Origin: DATATB01 sp036268995
GTDB taxonomy: Bacteria > Planctomycetota > Planctomycetia > Pirellulales > PNKZ01
Assembly (NCBI GenBank): GCA_036268995.1
Contig: DATATB010000094.1
Coordinates: forward strand, 1 to 38,032
DNA length: 38,032 bases
Reading direction: 5' to 3'
The notes under the pieces: generated by a model
Databases searched by the model: none
What the model was told of the DNA's origin: nothing
Seen by the model: the letters and a program-made list of their open reading frames with translations, nothing else
Position numbers and translations under genes: made by a program
In this document: one piece after another, positions 1 to 6,379 of the stretch
Layout: the number at the start of each line of letters is the position of its first letter
Numbering within the stretch: position 1 is the stretch's first letter

Positions 1-296
1 CCGTTGAACTCGCCCAGCACGGCGTCGGCATACTTGCCGTCGACTTCGACGAACCGCTCAAAGCCGATCGTGTAGCGCTCGTGGCCGGCCGGCCCGGTGT
101 AGCCCAGCAGGTCAACGAAAATGTCCGACAGGAAGTGGGGCAGAATCTCTTGCTCGCCAAACTTATCCAGCCGGCCCGACGTGATTTCGCCGGCCCAATG
201 ATTCAGTTTCGCCGAATCGACGGCCGGGAGTTGAAAGCCCGACAAGTGCGACCGCAGCACGTCGGGCCGAAACAGGGGCTTGGCTTCAACCGGCAT
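1..296 (-). CDS. Eco57I-like type IIG restriction-methyltransferase, N-terminal part (runs off left edge)
   Basis: The reading frame starts at an ATG at 296 and is open to the left edge, so only about 98 N-terminal residues are visible. They begin MPVEAKPLFRPDVL and contain EQEILPHFLSDIFVDLLGY, then TGPAGHERYTIGFERFVEVDGKYADAVLGEF as two adjoining conserved blocks. From memory this matches the N-terminal region of Eco57I-type fused restriction endonuclease/adenine methyltransferases, where a 'LLGYTGP ... VDGK.ADA.LG' signature precedes the N6-methylase domain. The family cuts DNA and protects host DNA from one polypeptide in the cytoplasm. The methylase motifs (NPPY/F) would lie outside the window and could not be checked. 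It sits at the edge of a segment rich in toxin-antitoxin genes, which fits a defence context. A plain methylase of the same family is the main alternative. Confidence 0.65.
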   Translation of the reverse strand, partial: MPVEAKPLFRPDVLRSHLSGFQLPAVDSAKLNHWAGEITSGRLDKFGEQEILPHFLSDIFVDLLGYTGPAGHERYTIGFERFVEVDGKYADAVLGEFN

Positions 297-476
297 GGAT
301 CACTCCATGCTGAAAAGAATTGCGCCCTAGAAGCCAGATCCGCTGCCACTTGGCGATTAACTGTTGCGGCGTCATCGGTGCCAAGCGGTTGGGCGGATGC
401 GAAACCGCCCAGTATCTTGCCGGCAGCCGGCGGAAGCAAGCGCGGCGCCGCGGACGATGGGGCCGCGGCTTTGCAA

Positions 477-1016
477 TTATCGGCGCATGACCGTGTGAAG
501 CTCGGCCGCGAATCCTTCCGGATTGGGTAGGCGCGCATAGTTTTCGGCGTGCCAAATTCGGGCTTCGTGGATTACTTCCCCGAGCGTCGGCCAGCCGTCA
601 GCCCCGATCCAGAATGGCGACCCCGCAACGTCTTCTTCGTCGCCTGCCTTCCAAACAAAAACGTGCTTGTGGTGCGCGTCGGGATGGCCGGCCATTGGGC
701 CGGGGTGCTCATTGTCATAGCGCAGCACGTTCGTCACGCCCCGAACCGATACGTTGTAGGCGTAATGCGTCGTTTGAACGCGGTCATCATCGGGGGCGAC
801 GTATTCAAGGGTCTTGGTTACACCAATGACAATGCAACCCTTGCAGGCAATCTCCCCTTGAACCAGGATGATGTCGCCGGCCGGGACGAAGCTGATCGTG
901 TCCCGATCGATGAACCCGCTCGCGCGGTAGTGACCCATGACCGTGTTATGGGTCGCGAGATAGTGGTCGAACGGCCAGGGTCCGTGCTTAGCCGGCCGAG
1001 CGGCCCCGTGTGACAA
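477..1016 (-). CDS. TumE-like toxin (DUF6516 family)
   Basis: This 179-residue protein carries a central and C-terminal block 'VLRYDNEHPG...HPDAHHKHVF', then 'WIGADGWPTLGEVIHEARIW'. That pattern is characteristic, from memory, of DUF6516/TumE toxins of type II toxin-antitoxin systems. The proposed start is a TTG at 1016, preceded on the minus strand by a good Shine-Dalgarno (GAGGGA, about 5 nt away). No upstream ATG fits. The first 29 bases overlap the 3' end of the gene at 988-1269, which suggests translational coupling and antitoxin-first order. The N-terminal part (residues 15-60) is longer than in many TumE proteins; it may be a genuine extension, or translation may start further in. The ribonuclease-type toxin activity of the family is assumed here, not visible. 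Confidence 0.6.
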   Translation of the reverse strand: MSHGAARPAKHGPWPFDHYLATHNTVMGHYRASGFIDRDTISFVPAGDIILVQGEIACKGCIVIGVTKTLEYVAPDDDRVQTTHYAYNVSVRGVTNVLRYDNEHPGPMAGHPDAHHKHVFVWKAGDEEDVAGSPFWIGADGWPTLGEVIHEARIWHAENYARLPNPEGFAAELHTVMRR

Positions 1017-1269
1017 GGGAATCCCTCACGCGAAGAAGCATCAGCCAGCGGCAAATGTCTGCGTTCTCGGGCAGGCGGCCGGCGGCATACTCACTTCGCA
1101 TGGTTTCCGACGGCATCCCGTAGCTTTTTTCAAGCTCGGCCAGTTCGACAGCGAGCGCCGCAAGCTCACCGTTTGGCGGGTCGTGCCGCTTGGCAACAAA
1201 CTCGCTGATACGGCGCGCGCGTTCTTCGGCGTTGAGGCTTTCCAGCTCTGCGGGAATGAGGGTGGCCAT
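988..1269 (-). CDS. Putative antitoxin partner of the DUF6516 toxin
   Basis: This small acidic protein of 93 residues is rich in Leu, Glu and Arg and is largely helical. It contains the segment 'HDPPNGELAALAVELAELE', then 'YGMPSETMRSEYAAGRL' and 'DICRWLMLLRVRD'. It has no recognisable helix-turn-helix. The start at 1269 (MATLIPAEL) is chosen because GAGGAG lies about 8 nt upstream; a longer in-frame start near 1326 lacks such a site. Its stop lies inside the toxin gene (29-bp overlap), the arrangement usual for type II toxin-antitoxin operons. The assignment as antitoxin rests on position, size and composition. A small regulatory protein unrelated to toxicity remains possible. Confidence 0.5.
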   Translation of the reverse strand: MATLIPAELESLNAEERARRISEFVAKRHDPPNGELAALAVELAELEKSYGMPSETMRSEYAAGRLPENADICRWLMLLRVRDSLVTRGRSAG

Positions 1270-1885
1270 CTGGTCATCTCCTCGAACTATCGAAAATCGG
1301 AGGTTCCAGCCGCCGATATCGACCATGCGAAGCGGCCCAAATTAGCCAATTGGCTCGGTTTTGGCCAGCCGCTCCACGGAATCGGAGATTCCCTTCCGCC
1401 GTTCAAATCCTATGGCACGACATGGCCGAAAGCCAGCAAAATCCCGTAAAGGTAAGGGGTTAAGGCATTTCCGAATTCGTTTCCGGTCGCCGGTTTCGCC
1501 GGCCTACCCGGCGCGCTCAAAACCCGTGAAAAAAGACGTGTTGCAGGCTGGCGGTCGTCAGCACCGCTGGCGTCAGACAATCGATAACCCCCTATGTTTT
1601 TTTGCCAAAAACCGCGTGCGGTGCCATAGCGGTCGCCAATGGGCCGCCCGCCGAAAGCTGATGCCCCCCCTGTCGATACCTGCGGCGGTAGCCGACCATT
1701 GGGAACGCGGTCGCCGGGTGGGGCTCGCATCGATTCGGTGGTGCCCCCCAGCTTGCCCCCGGGATCGTGCATAGGCCAAGCCTCGCCAAGCGTTTGCGCT
1801 GTGCTGGTATCGGCCGCCTGCTGAGTATTCCAAGCCGGCTTCCAGGCCCGCGTGGGTTCGTCGGCCGAGACTCCAGCCGCGGCCG
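1270..1885. other. Intergenic stretch with no assignable gene
   Basis: Several open frames cross this 616-base stretch on both strands. None has a recognisable domain, a convincing ribosome-binding site or protein-like composition. They appear to be chance frames in GC-rich DNA. It lies between the toxin-antitoxin operon and a small hypothetical gene and may contain decayed mobile DNA, but I see no inverted repeats or transposase motifs that would prove it. Confidence 0.4.
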
Positions 1886-2170
1886 TCAGTAGCCGTGGTC
1901 GATGTTGGCCTGCTCCGCGGCAATTGCCACGCGGCAGCCGGCAAGCTGGACGCGGGGGTGAGCATTCGGCGCCAGGGCCGCGGCCAAGACGTGCTCAAAG
2001 ATGGCTTGGCCTTTGGCGTCGGGCTCCAGCCAGCCGGCGCGGATTGCTCGGCCGACTAGGCTGCAATCGCCGGGCGTAAGCGCAGGGCTCCCCCAGCCCC
2101 CTAGCAGTCTGGGGCCAGCGGTCGCCTCGGCTCGTCGCCGTTCTCGTTTCCGCTTGCGTCGGCTTGTCAT
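1886..2170 (-). CDS. Small hypothetical protein, planctomycete island type
   Basis: This 94-residue protein has a very basic N-terminus (TSRRKRKRERRRAEA) followed by 'LTPGDCSLVGRAIRAGWLEP' and an Ala-rich helical region ending 'IAAEQANIDHGY'. Short proteins with a basic head, a 'PGDC.L..RAIR..W' motif and a C-terminal 'AA..AN.DH' helix are, from memory, recurrent in planctomycete accessory regions and phage-like islands, with no known function. The ATG start at 2170 is the only one that keeps the basic head. Function is unknown; the basic N-terminus would suit nucleic-acid binding. Confidence 0.5.
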   Translation of the reverse strand: MTSRRKRKRERRRAEATAGPRLLGGWGSPALTPGDCSLVGRAIRAGWLEPDAKGQAIFEHVLAAALAPNAHPRVQLAGCRVAIAAEQANIDHGY

Positions 2171-2492
2171 GCCGCATTGTACCCGGGGCTTCGTAAATCG
2201 AGCGCGTCGGGCCGGCGGGTTTTTTCATGCGCCTTCTGCTACAGTGCATGACGGAAGTTGCGACAGGCGGCGTGACGACTAGGCCGCGCTGGGCTTCCGC
2301 CGTCTGGCGCGGTCTTTTCATGCGCCGGCGGGTCGCGCCGATTCGGGATTCCTGATTTCAGACTGGCCAACTACTCGGCTTGTAGATGTTTTCGGGCAAA
2401 AATCCCGTGGGCTGAACCTACAGCGTAGCGGTCGGCGCTTGGGGGCTACCCCCGGAGAGTCGCCTAGCCGCCACCGACCGCACCCTGCCGGC
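2171..2492. other. Intergenic stretch with no assignable gene
   Basis: No convincing gene lies in these 322 bases. Two similar short strings, GG-rich followed by TTTTTTCATGCGCC (about 2217-2231) and GGTCTTTTCATGCGCC (about 2311-2326), occur about 95 bases apart, possibly a small degenerate direct repeat. Short frames on both strands show no protein-like features. Confidence 0.35.
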
Positions 2493-2699
2493 TCATTCGC
2501 CCGCCACACGGGCCAGCGCCATGATCTTGTCGCGGGTGCTCAGCGGCAGCGTCGGCCAAGCGTCGATGATGGCGGCCAAGTCGGGGTCGATGGGTTGGCC
2601 GGCCGACGCGTTCGGCGCCGGCCTCGCTGCATCGACTGTGCGCGAAAGTGTGCGCGCCTCGGTCGAGATTTGCGAATTTGCCGGGGATTCTGTAGATTC
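2493..2699 (-). pseudogene. Possible C-terminal remnant of a phage-type integrase
   Basis: On the minus strand the last ~70 codons before the stop at 2493 read as a Ser/Thr/Pro-rich linker, then 'PIDPDLAAIIDAWPTLPLST' and 'RDKIMALARVAGE'. From memory this resembles the C-terminal tail of many planctomycete site-specific (tyrosine) integrases: 'DPDL..(V/I)(I/V).AWP.LP...(R/K)..I.A(L/M)...A'. The catalytic integrase core (R...HxxR...Y) is absent. Upstream sequence in this frame is overlapped by the plus-strand DUF6429 gene, so at most the 3' end of an integrase gene survives. It would explain why this region looks like an island. The call is tentative because the match is short. Confidence 0.3.
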
Positions 2700-2756
2700 T
2701 TCGAGTCCCTTACCGCCCACTGGGAAGTACTTCGTTCGTGGTCGTGGGTCGCGCCC

Positions 2757-2984
2757 ATGGAACTCGACGAATCGAAGATTGACGATGCGGTGCTGGCATT
2801 GCTCTACCTGGGACTTCACGACGGGGTTCGGGCGTGGAAGGGTTTTGACTGGGATGCAATGGACCGCTTGTATGAGCGGGAATTCATTAGCGATCCATGC
2901 AGCAAAGCCGAGTCCGTAGTCTTCACGGACCAAGGCCTGGAGCGAGCCCGGCAGTTGCTCGAGGATCTTTTCGGCAAGCGATAA
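2757..2984 (+). CDS. DUF6429 family protein
   Basis: This 75-residue protein begins MELDESKIDDAVLALLYLGL and continues 'LHDGVRAWKGFDWDAMDRLYE', 'FISDP', 'KAESVVFTDQG' and 'RARQLLEDLFG'. It matches the DUF6429 family end to end, including the 'LHDG.RAWKGFDWD' and 'GFISDP..KAKSVV.T..G' signatures as I recall them. The ATG at 2757 is chosen because family homology begins there; the same frame is open further upstream but without family-like sequence. The family looks like a small winged-helix-type fold and has no established function. Members are scattered, often near mobile DNA, which fits this region. Confidence 0.8.
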   Translation: MELDESKIDDAVLALLYLGLHDGVRAWKGFDWDAMDRLYEREFISDPCSKAESVVFTDQGLERARQLLEDLFGKR

Positions 2985-3182
2985 CCCGCGTGGCACTCGC
3001 CCGGGGACGGGCTGGCCGCGGGGGCGTATGTCGTTTTATGCCCGAGATAGTTTGCGGCGCTGGTGTTGGAATGTACAATACGACAAGATGTCGCACCCGG
3101 CAGGGGCTGCGGCTCGTGCCGAGGCGTACGGATACCAACCACCGCTGCCGCTTTTTCACCGGCCGTATTGGCCGCCCCCCGA

Positions 3183-3329
3183 ATGTCCACGCCGCACTGT
3201 CCCGGTTGTCCGCTGGGTGATATCGCTCGATCGCGTTGGCGATGGTTCGAGCTACCACTCGTCTTGCTCCTGATGCGGCCCTATCGCTGCGTCTTCTGCG
3301 GAAAGCGCTTCTTCGCCGGCATGCATTAA
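3183..3329 (+). CDS. 48-residue zinc-ribbon protein
   Basis: The tiny protein contains two CxxC knuckles (CPGC near residue 6, CVFC near residue 37) separated by a basic/aromatic stretch and a hydrophobic run (RSRWRWFELPLVLLLMRPYR), ending KRFF. From memory, short proteins of the pattern 'CP.C....(R)SRRR...E.....L.(L/M)RPYRC..C..RFF' are common in planctomycetes and acidobacteria. They may bind one zinc ion, and their function is unknown. The ATG at 3183 places the first CxxC at residue 6. The upstream in-frame extension to 3063 has lower similarity and is not favoured. Confidence 0.55.
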   Translation: MSTPHCPGCPLGDIARSRWRWFELPLVLLLMRPYRCVFCGKRFFAGMH

Positions 3330-3429
3330 GCGCCGGCCCAGATTTCGGCCGGCCCCACGGGACGCGCTCGGGCCGGGCTTTTATCACGCCTCATCGGTGC
3401 CGCAGGGCTCCGGGCTGGATTGGGCGTGT

Positions 3430-3789
3430 TCACTTCCGTTTTTTCGCCGGAACCTTCCGTTCCGCTGCCTTCAGTGCACGGTCGATTTTGTCGATCATCG
3501 GCACGCTCGGGGTATGCTTTCCGGTCTCAATTCGGCACAAGTGCTCAAAGCTGATACCGGCCAACTTGGCGAGCTCGCGTTGGCTCAGTCCGGCGGCTGC
3601 ACGGTCGCGGATGATTTTGCGTGCCAGGCTCGCCCGGGCATATTCGACAGCCGGGTAATTGCCACTGGCATCTGCCTTGGGCAATGGCGGCAAGTCGGCC
3701 GCCTTGGCTAGCGTGGCCAACCGGTCGTACTCGTCGCGCGGCAACAGCACGTAAGGCTTGCCGTCCACCATGATCGTTTGCATTGCCAT
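3430..3789 (-). CDS. XRE-family antitoxin with RelB/Phd-like N-terminus
   Basis: This 119-residue protein has two parts. Residues 1-30 read 'MAMQTIMVDGKPYVLLPRDE', typical of antitoxins with a 'G..YV.L...EY..L' beta-strand segment. Residues 55-105 form an XRE/Cro helix-turn-helix (AGLSQRELAKLAGISFEHLC followed by RIETGKHTPS), and the tail is Lys-rich. It would bind the toxin and repress the operon. The start at 3789 is preferred: GAGGA lies about 8 nt upstream within the last codons of the toxin, leaving a 4-base gap between toxin stop and this ATG. A slightly longer start at 3804 would overlap the toxin. Toxin-first order is as in higBA. Confidence 0.8.
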   Translation of the reverse strand: MAMQTIMVDGKPYVLLPRDEYDRLATLAKAADLPPLPKADASGNYPAVEYARASLARKIIRDRAAAGLSQRELAKLAGISFEHLCRIETGKHTPSVPMIDKIDRALKAAERKVPAKKRK

Positions 3790-3793
3790 GCTC

Positions 3794-4048
3794 TTAATCC
3801 TCATAAAATCCATCACGGTGGCCGATCTTTTCCACCGTTACCACGTCGCCCGTCACAAAAAGCTGAATGCGATAATCGCCCGTTCGTAGGCGGTAGCGGC
3901 CAGCCAAATCGCCCGCGAGCGGCTTCGCACCGCTCACCTCAGGCCAGTGCTCTAAGCGGACCAGCAGCTTCAGGACGCGACCGTGAATCGGATTGGCCAG
4001 CGCTTCAAGCTGCTCGACCGCCTCGGGCGTCAGAACCACTTGGGCCAT
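3794..4048 (-). CDS. RelE/ParE-superfamily toxin (HigB/RelE-like)
   Basis: The 84-residue protein reads 'VVLTPEAVEQLEALANPIHG' at the start and 'AKPLAGDLAGRYRLRTGDYR' in the middle, ending 'VEKIGHRDGFYED'. This is the classic RelE/ParE fold pattern: the 'K.L.G...G.YR.R.GDYR(I)' strand and the terminal 'I.HR..(V/F)Y' motif. RelE toxins cleave mRNA on ribosomes, with conserved Arg and His/Tyr at these positions. It is the first gene of the operon, 4 bases ahead of its XRE antitoxin. A strong promoter lies immediately upstream (4055-4082), so transcription would begin very near the ATG at 4048 and give a short or absent leader. Confidence 0.85.
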   Translation of the reverse strand: MAQVVLTPEAVEQLEALANPIHGRVLKLLVRLEHWPEVSGAKPLAGDLAGRYRLRTGDYRIQLFVTGDVVTVEKIGHRDGFYED

Positions 4049-4054
4049 ATGGAA

Positions 4055-4102
4055 ATTGTACCTCTGTTGATATGGTCGTCAACACGCATACATGCAGTTG
4101 AC
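4055..4102 (-). promoter_or_regulatory. Promoter and dyad operator of the RelE-XRE toxin-antitoxin operon
   Basis: Read on the minus strand, TTGACG (4082-4077) and TACAAT (4060-4055) are separated by 16 bases, a near-consensus sigma-70 -35/-10 pair ending 6 bases before the toxin ATG. The -35 box lies in an inverted repeat, GTCAAC (4078-4083) and GTTGAC (4097-4102), with a 13-base spacer that itself contains GCAT-AC-ATGC. The XRE antitoxin encoded downstream is the natural candidate to bind this dyad and autorepress. Confidence 0.6.
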
Positions 4103-4104
4103 AA

Positions 4105-5253
4105 TCATTCATGCCGCAGGGCTTCGGTGGGCTGAATCTGCGTGCCGCGATAGGCGGGGTAGGCGACACCGAGCAGGCCGACGCCTAGGGCCAAGGCCAG
4201 GCCGGCCAGGATGGCGGGCCAGGAAATGCGGCCTTCGATCAGACCGCGCACGCTGGGGAGCATGCTCAGCAAACGCGTCAGCACGACCGCGCCGAGCGTG
4301 CCGAGGGCGGCTCCGACGACCGTCATCAGCAGCGATTCCCACATCAACGCGCGGGCCACGCGCCGGGCAGGCCAGCCGATCGCCCGCAGGATGCCAATCT
4401 CGCGCGTGCGTTCGAACACGGACATGAACATCGTGTTCAGCACGCCGGTGGCCCCGATCAATAGGGCCACGGCCGAAGTGATCCACGACATGCTTTTGGC
4501 CAGCCGGATTTGCGTGATCGATTCGACGTGGTCTTGCGCGCTGAGGGCCGTGAGCCCCAGCGGCTGGCCTTGAGGATTTTTCAGCCGCTCGATGGCCGCA
4601 ATCGCCCGCTGGACCTGGCCGTCGGCAAGCGGCCGAACCAGGTGTACGCTAAAGCCGGTGACCTGGCCCGGGCGGCCCATCAGCCGCTGCAAGTCTCCCA
4701 GCGGAATCATCAGCGAGCCGTCGTCGAAGACATTGCCGGCGTCGTAAATGCCGACGACCTGGTAGTCCTCTTCGTCGTACAAGCGGATCGTGTCGCCCAG
4801 TTGCTTGTGAAGCTGCTGGGCCAGGATTTTCCCCAGCACCGCGACCCGCTCGTCGCCAGTGCGCAAAGTTCGGCCATTCACAATCGGGACTTCGGCGACC
4901 AGCGGCGAGTCGGGCGGCACGCCCCGCAGCGGCACGCTATACAGCTCGGCCTGCTCGAACGTCACGACGTCCATCAGCGACGGCACGGCCCAGCTCACGC
5001 CCGGCAGTTTCGCAATCCGCGGCGCCACGTCTTCGTCCAGCGTACTGCTCAGCCGCTCCTGGGCGCCGGCCCGGAGCACGACGAGATCGATGCCGGCCTG
5101 GCGATACATCTTCATGAACGAGTGCTCGAACCCGTCGGCGATGCCCAGGATGGCCACGACCGTGCCGACGGCGATGGCCATGGCCATTGTCGTCAGGGTG
5201 GTGCGCAGCGGCCGGCGCAGCAGGTTTCGCAGGACCAGCGACAGAAACGTCAT
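4105..5253 (-). CDS. MacB/FtsX-type ABC transporter permease
   Basis: This 382-residue membrane protein has the standard MacB/LolC topology. An N-terminal transmembrane helix follows 'LVLRNLLRRPLRTTLT' (residues ~5-45). A large periplasmic MacB_PCD domain spans ~45-240. A C-terminal FtsX domain has three helices, including the signature 'FERTREIGILRAIG' near residue 290. Such permeases work with a LolD/MacB-like ATPase to extract lipids or export peptides and antibiotics mechanically. No ATPase gene adjoins it; the nearest in the window is at 24540-25265. The ATG at 5253 overlaps the upstream gene's TGA (ATGA), indicating translational coupling. A longer frame upstream of 5253 is antisense-like, without signal or domain, and was discarded. 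Confidence 0.85.
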   Translation of the reverse strand: MTFLSLVLRNLLRRPLRTTLTTMAMAIAVGTVVAILGIADGFEHSFMKMYRQAGIDLVVLRAGAQERLSSTLDEDVAPRIAKLPGVSWAVPSLMDVVTFEQAELYSVPLRGVPPDSPLVAEVPIVNGRTLRTGDERVAVLGKILAQQLHKQLGDTIRLYDEEDYQVVGIYDAGNVFDDGSLMIPLGDLQRLMGRPGQVTGFSVHLVRPLADGQVQRAIAAIERLKNPQGQPLGLTALSAQDHVESITQIRLAKSMSWITSAVALLIGATGVLNTMFMSVFERTREIGILRAIGWPARRVARALMWESLLMTVVGAALGTLGAVVLTRLLSMLPSVRGLIEGRISWPAILAGLALALGVGLLGVAYPAYRGTQIQPTEALRHE

Positions 5254-6173
5254 GGTCTGGACCCGGCGGCAGCCGCAGCCGACTGCCTGGCCGCCGGTGG
5301 AAAGATCGCGGTCCACAGCCCCACCTCGAGCTGATGGGTCGTGGCGGGCGTAAACGCCTTCTCGGCCGCCAGCGCGCGAATCGACTCGGGCATCGTCCTG
5401 CGCTGCCCCGGCGGCAGTTGATTCACGGCAAACGCGTCGGCGCCGGGAATGCCCAGCGTGAATTTGTCGGCGTCGACGTGCATATCGCAATCGGCCACCA
5501 GGTTCGGCGGCATCAGCACCAGCGTCGCGTCAGCCAGGCGATATCCGGCGGGTTGGGTATCCAGCAGCCACGTTAGCGTATATGCCCGGCCGTCGCGTGG
5601 ATCGACCAGGCAAGCGTAGCGCACCATGGCCGGCACGTGCTCGCCGTGGCGGACCCAAGTGGCCGGTGAATCGACGATGGCCATGGTCGGCGAGCGGGCG
5701 ACGATCAGAATCTGATTCAAATGCTCCTCGGTCTTCTCGAGCACCATGCTGGCGACCCAGCTCAGGTTGGCGCCCAGTTGCCGATAGCTGGGGTGCGAGT
5801 GCGAGAGAATCGTGTCCTTGCCGTCCACCTGCGTGCCCTGGCCGATTGCCAGCCGTTCCAACTGAAAACGCCGCTGCCCGGCCACGTCGTGCGCGCCGAC
5901 CTTGATCAAAATGGCATTGAAGAACAAGCCGGCCAGCTTGATGGTGGATTGCGACACCTTGCTCACGTCGCCACTGGTGACTCGCGGCTGGCTTTTGATC
6001 ACCAGTTGCGACCAGCCGGGCGGAGCCCGATCGACGATGACCGTGCCCGGCTCGATGCGCTCCATCTGCCGCGGAGCAAACGGCGCACTGGGCGACTGAG
6101 CCAGCGCCGCCGAAGCGGTTAAGGCACACAGCGCAGCCGCCGCGTAAGTTCCAGCCAGCAGAGTTCGAATCAT
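5250..6173 (-). CDS. Secreted protein of unknown function
   Basis: The 307-residue product starts with a classical signal peptide (MIRTLLAGTYAAAALCALTA, cleavage probably after ALA near residue 25). The mature part, beginning QSPSAPFAPRQ, contains 'VDRAPPGWSQLVIKSQPRVT' and 'FNAILIKVG' and has no transmembrane segment. I do not recognise a family. It resembles planctomycete-specific exported proteins that accompany MacB-like permeases. It overlaps the permease gene by ATGA and so is likely co-expressed and functionally linked, perhaps as its substrate or partner (inference). The ATG at 6173 is chosen because it gives an intact signal peptide. Confidence 0.7.
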   Translation of the reverse strand: MIRTLLAGTYAAAALCALTASAALAQSPSAPFAPRQMERIEPGTVIVDRAPPGWSQLVIKSQPRVTSGDVSKVSQSTIKLAGLFFNAILIKVGAHDVAGQRRFQLERLAIGQGTQVDGKDTILSHSHPSYRQLGANLSWVASMVLEKTEEHLNQILIVARSPTMAIVDSPATWVRHGEHVPAMVRYACLVDPRDGRAYTLTWLLDTQPAGYRLADATLVLMPPNLVADCDMHVDADKFTLGIPGADAFAVNQLPPGQRRTMPESIRALAAEKAFTPATTHQLEVGLWTAIFPPAARQSAAAAAGSRP

Positions 6174-6263
6174 GAGTGCGTTTCTCCCGACGCCCCGCCG
6201 TTGGCCGGGTCCGCAAATTGCGCTCCATCGCGCAGGGTAGCGCATCGGTCCAATCGCGTCAAC

Positions 6264-6373
6264 CCACCGTAGACGTCTCGCTCCGCCGAGACGCCTGTAG
6301 CGCAACTCGGCTTGACGCTGGGCAGGTCGAGCGGTGCGCCCTGCATCCCGGCGGAGCGGGATGGCTACGGTGG
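6264..6373. repeat. BIME-like paired-hairpin repeat, copy 1
   Basis: The ~110-bp element is bounded by CCACCGTAG and its reverse complement CTACGGTGG. Inside are two hairpins: CGTCTCG-ctccgc-CGAGACG (6274-6293) and CATCCCG-gcggag-CGGGATG (6344-6363). Their loops are reverse complements of each other. A second copy lies at 25775-25872. It sits 6 bases after the sppA-like stop codon and may act as a transcription terminator or mRNA stabiliser for that gene. Confidence 0.7.
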
Positions 6374-6379
6374 CGGTTT

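Noticed and set aside
81..530. Plus-strand 149-codon frame at the left edge
   Set aside because: The opposite strand encodes the conserved N-terminus of a restriction-methylase, and this frame has no family signature.
2330..2420. Possible tRNA or attachment site near the integrase-like remnant
   Set aside because: No cloverleaf with acceptor stem or TTCGA-type arm could be built.
4510..5334. Plus-strand frame opposite the MacB-type permease
   Set aside because: Reverse shadow of a membrane protein; no hydrophobic segments or motifs of its own.
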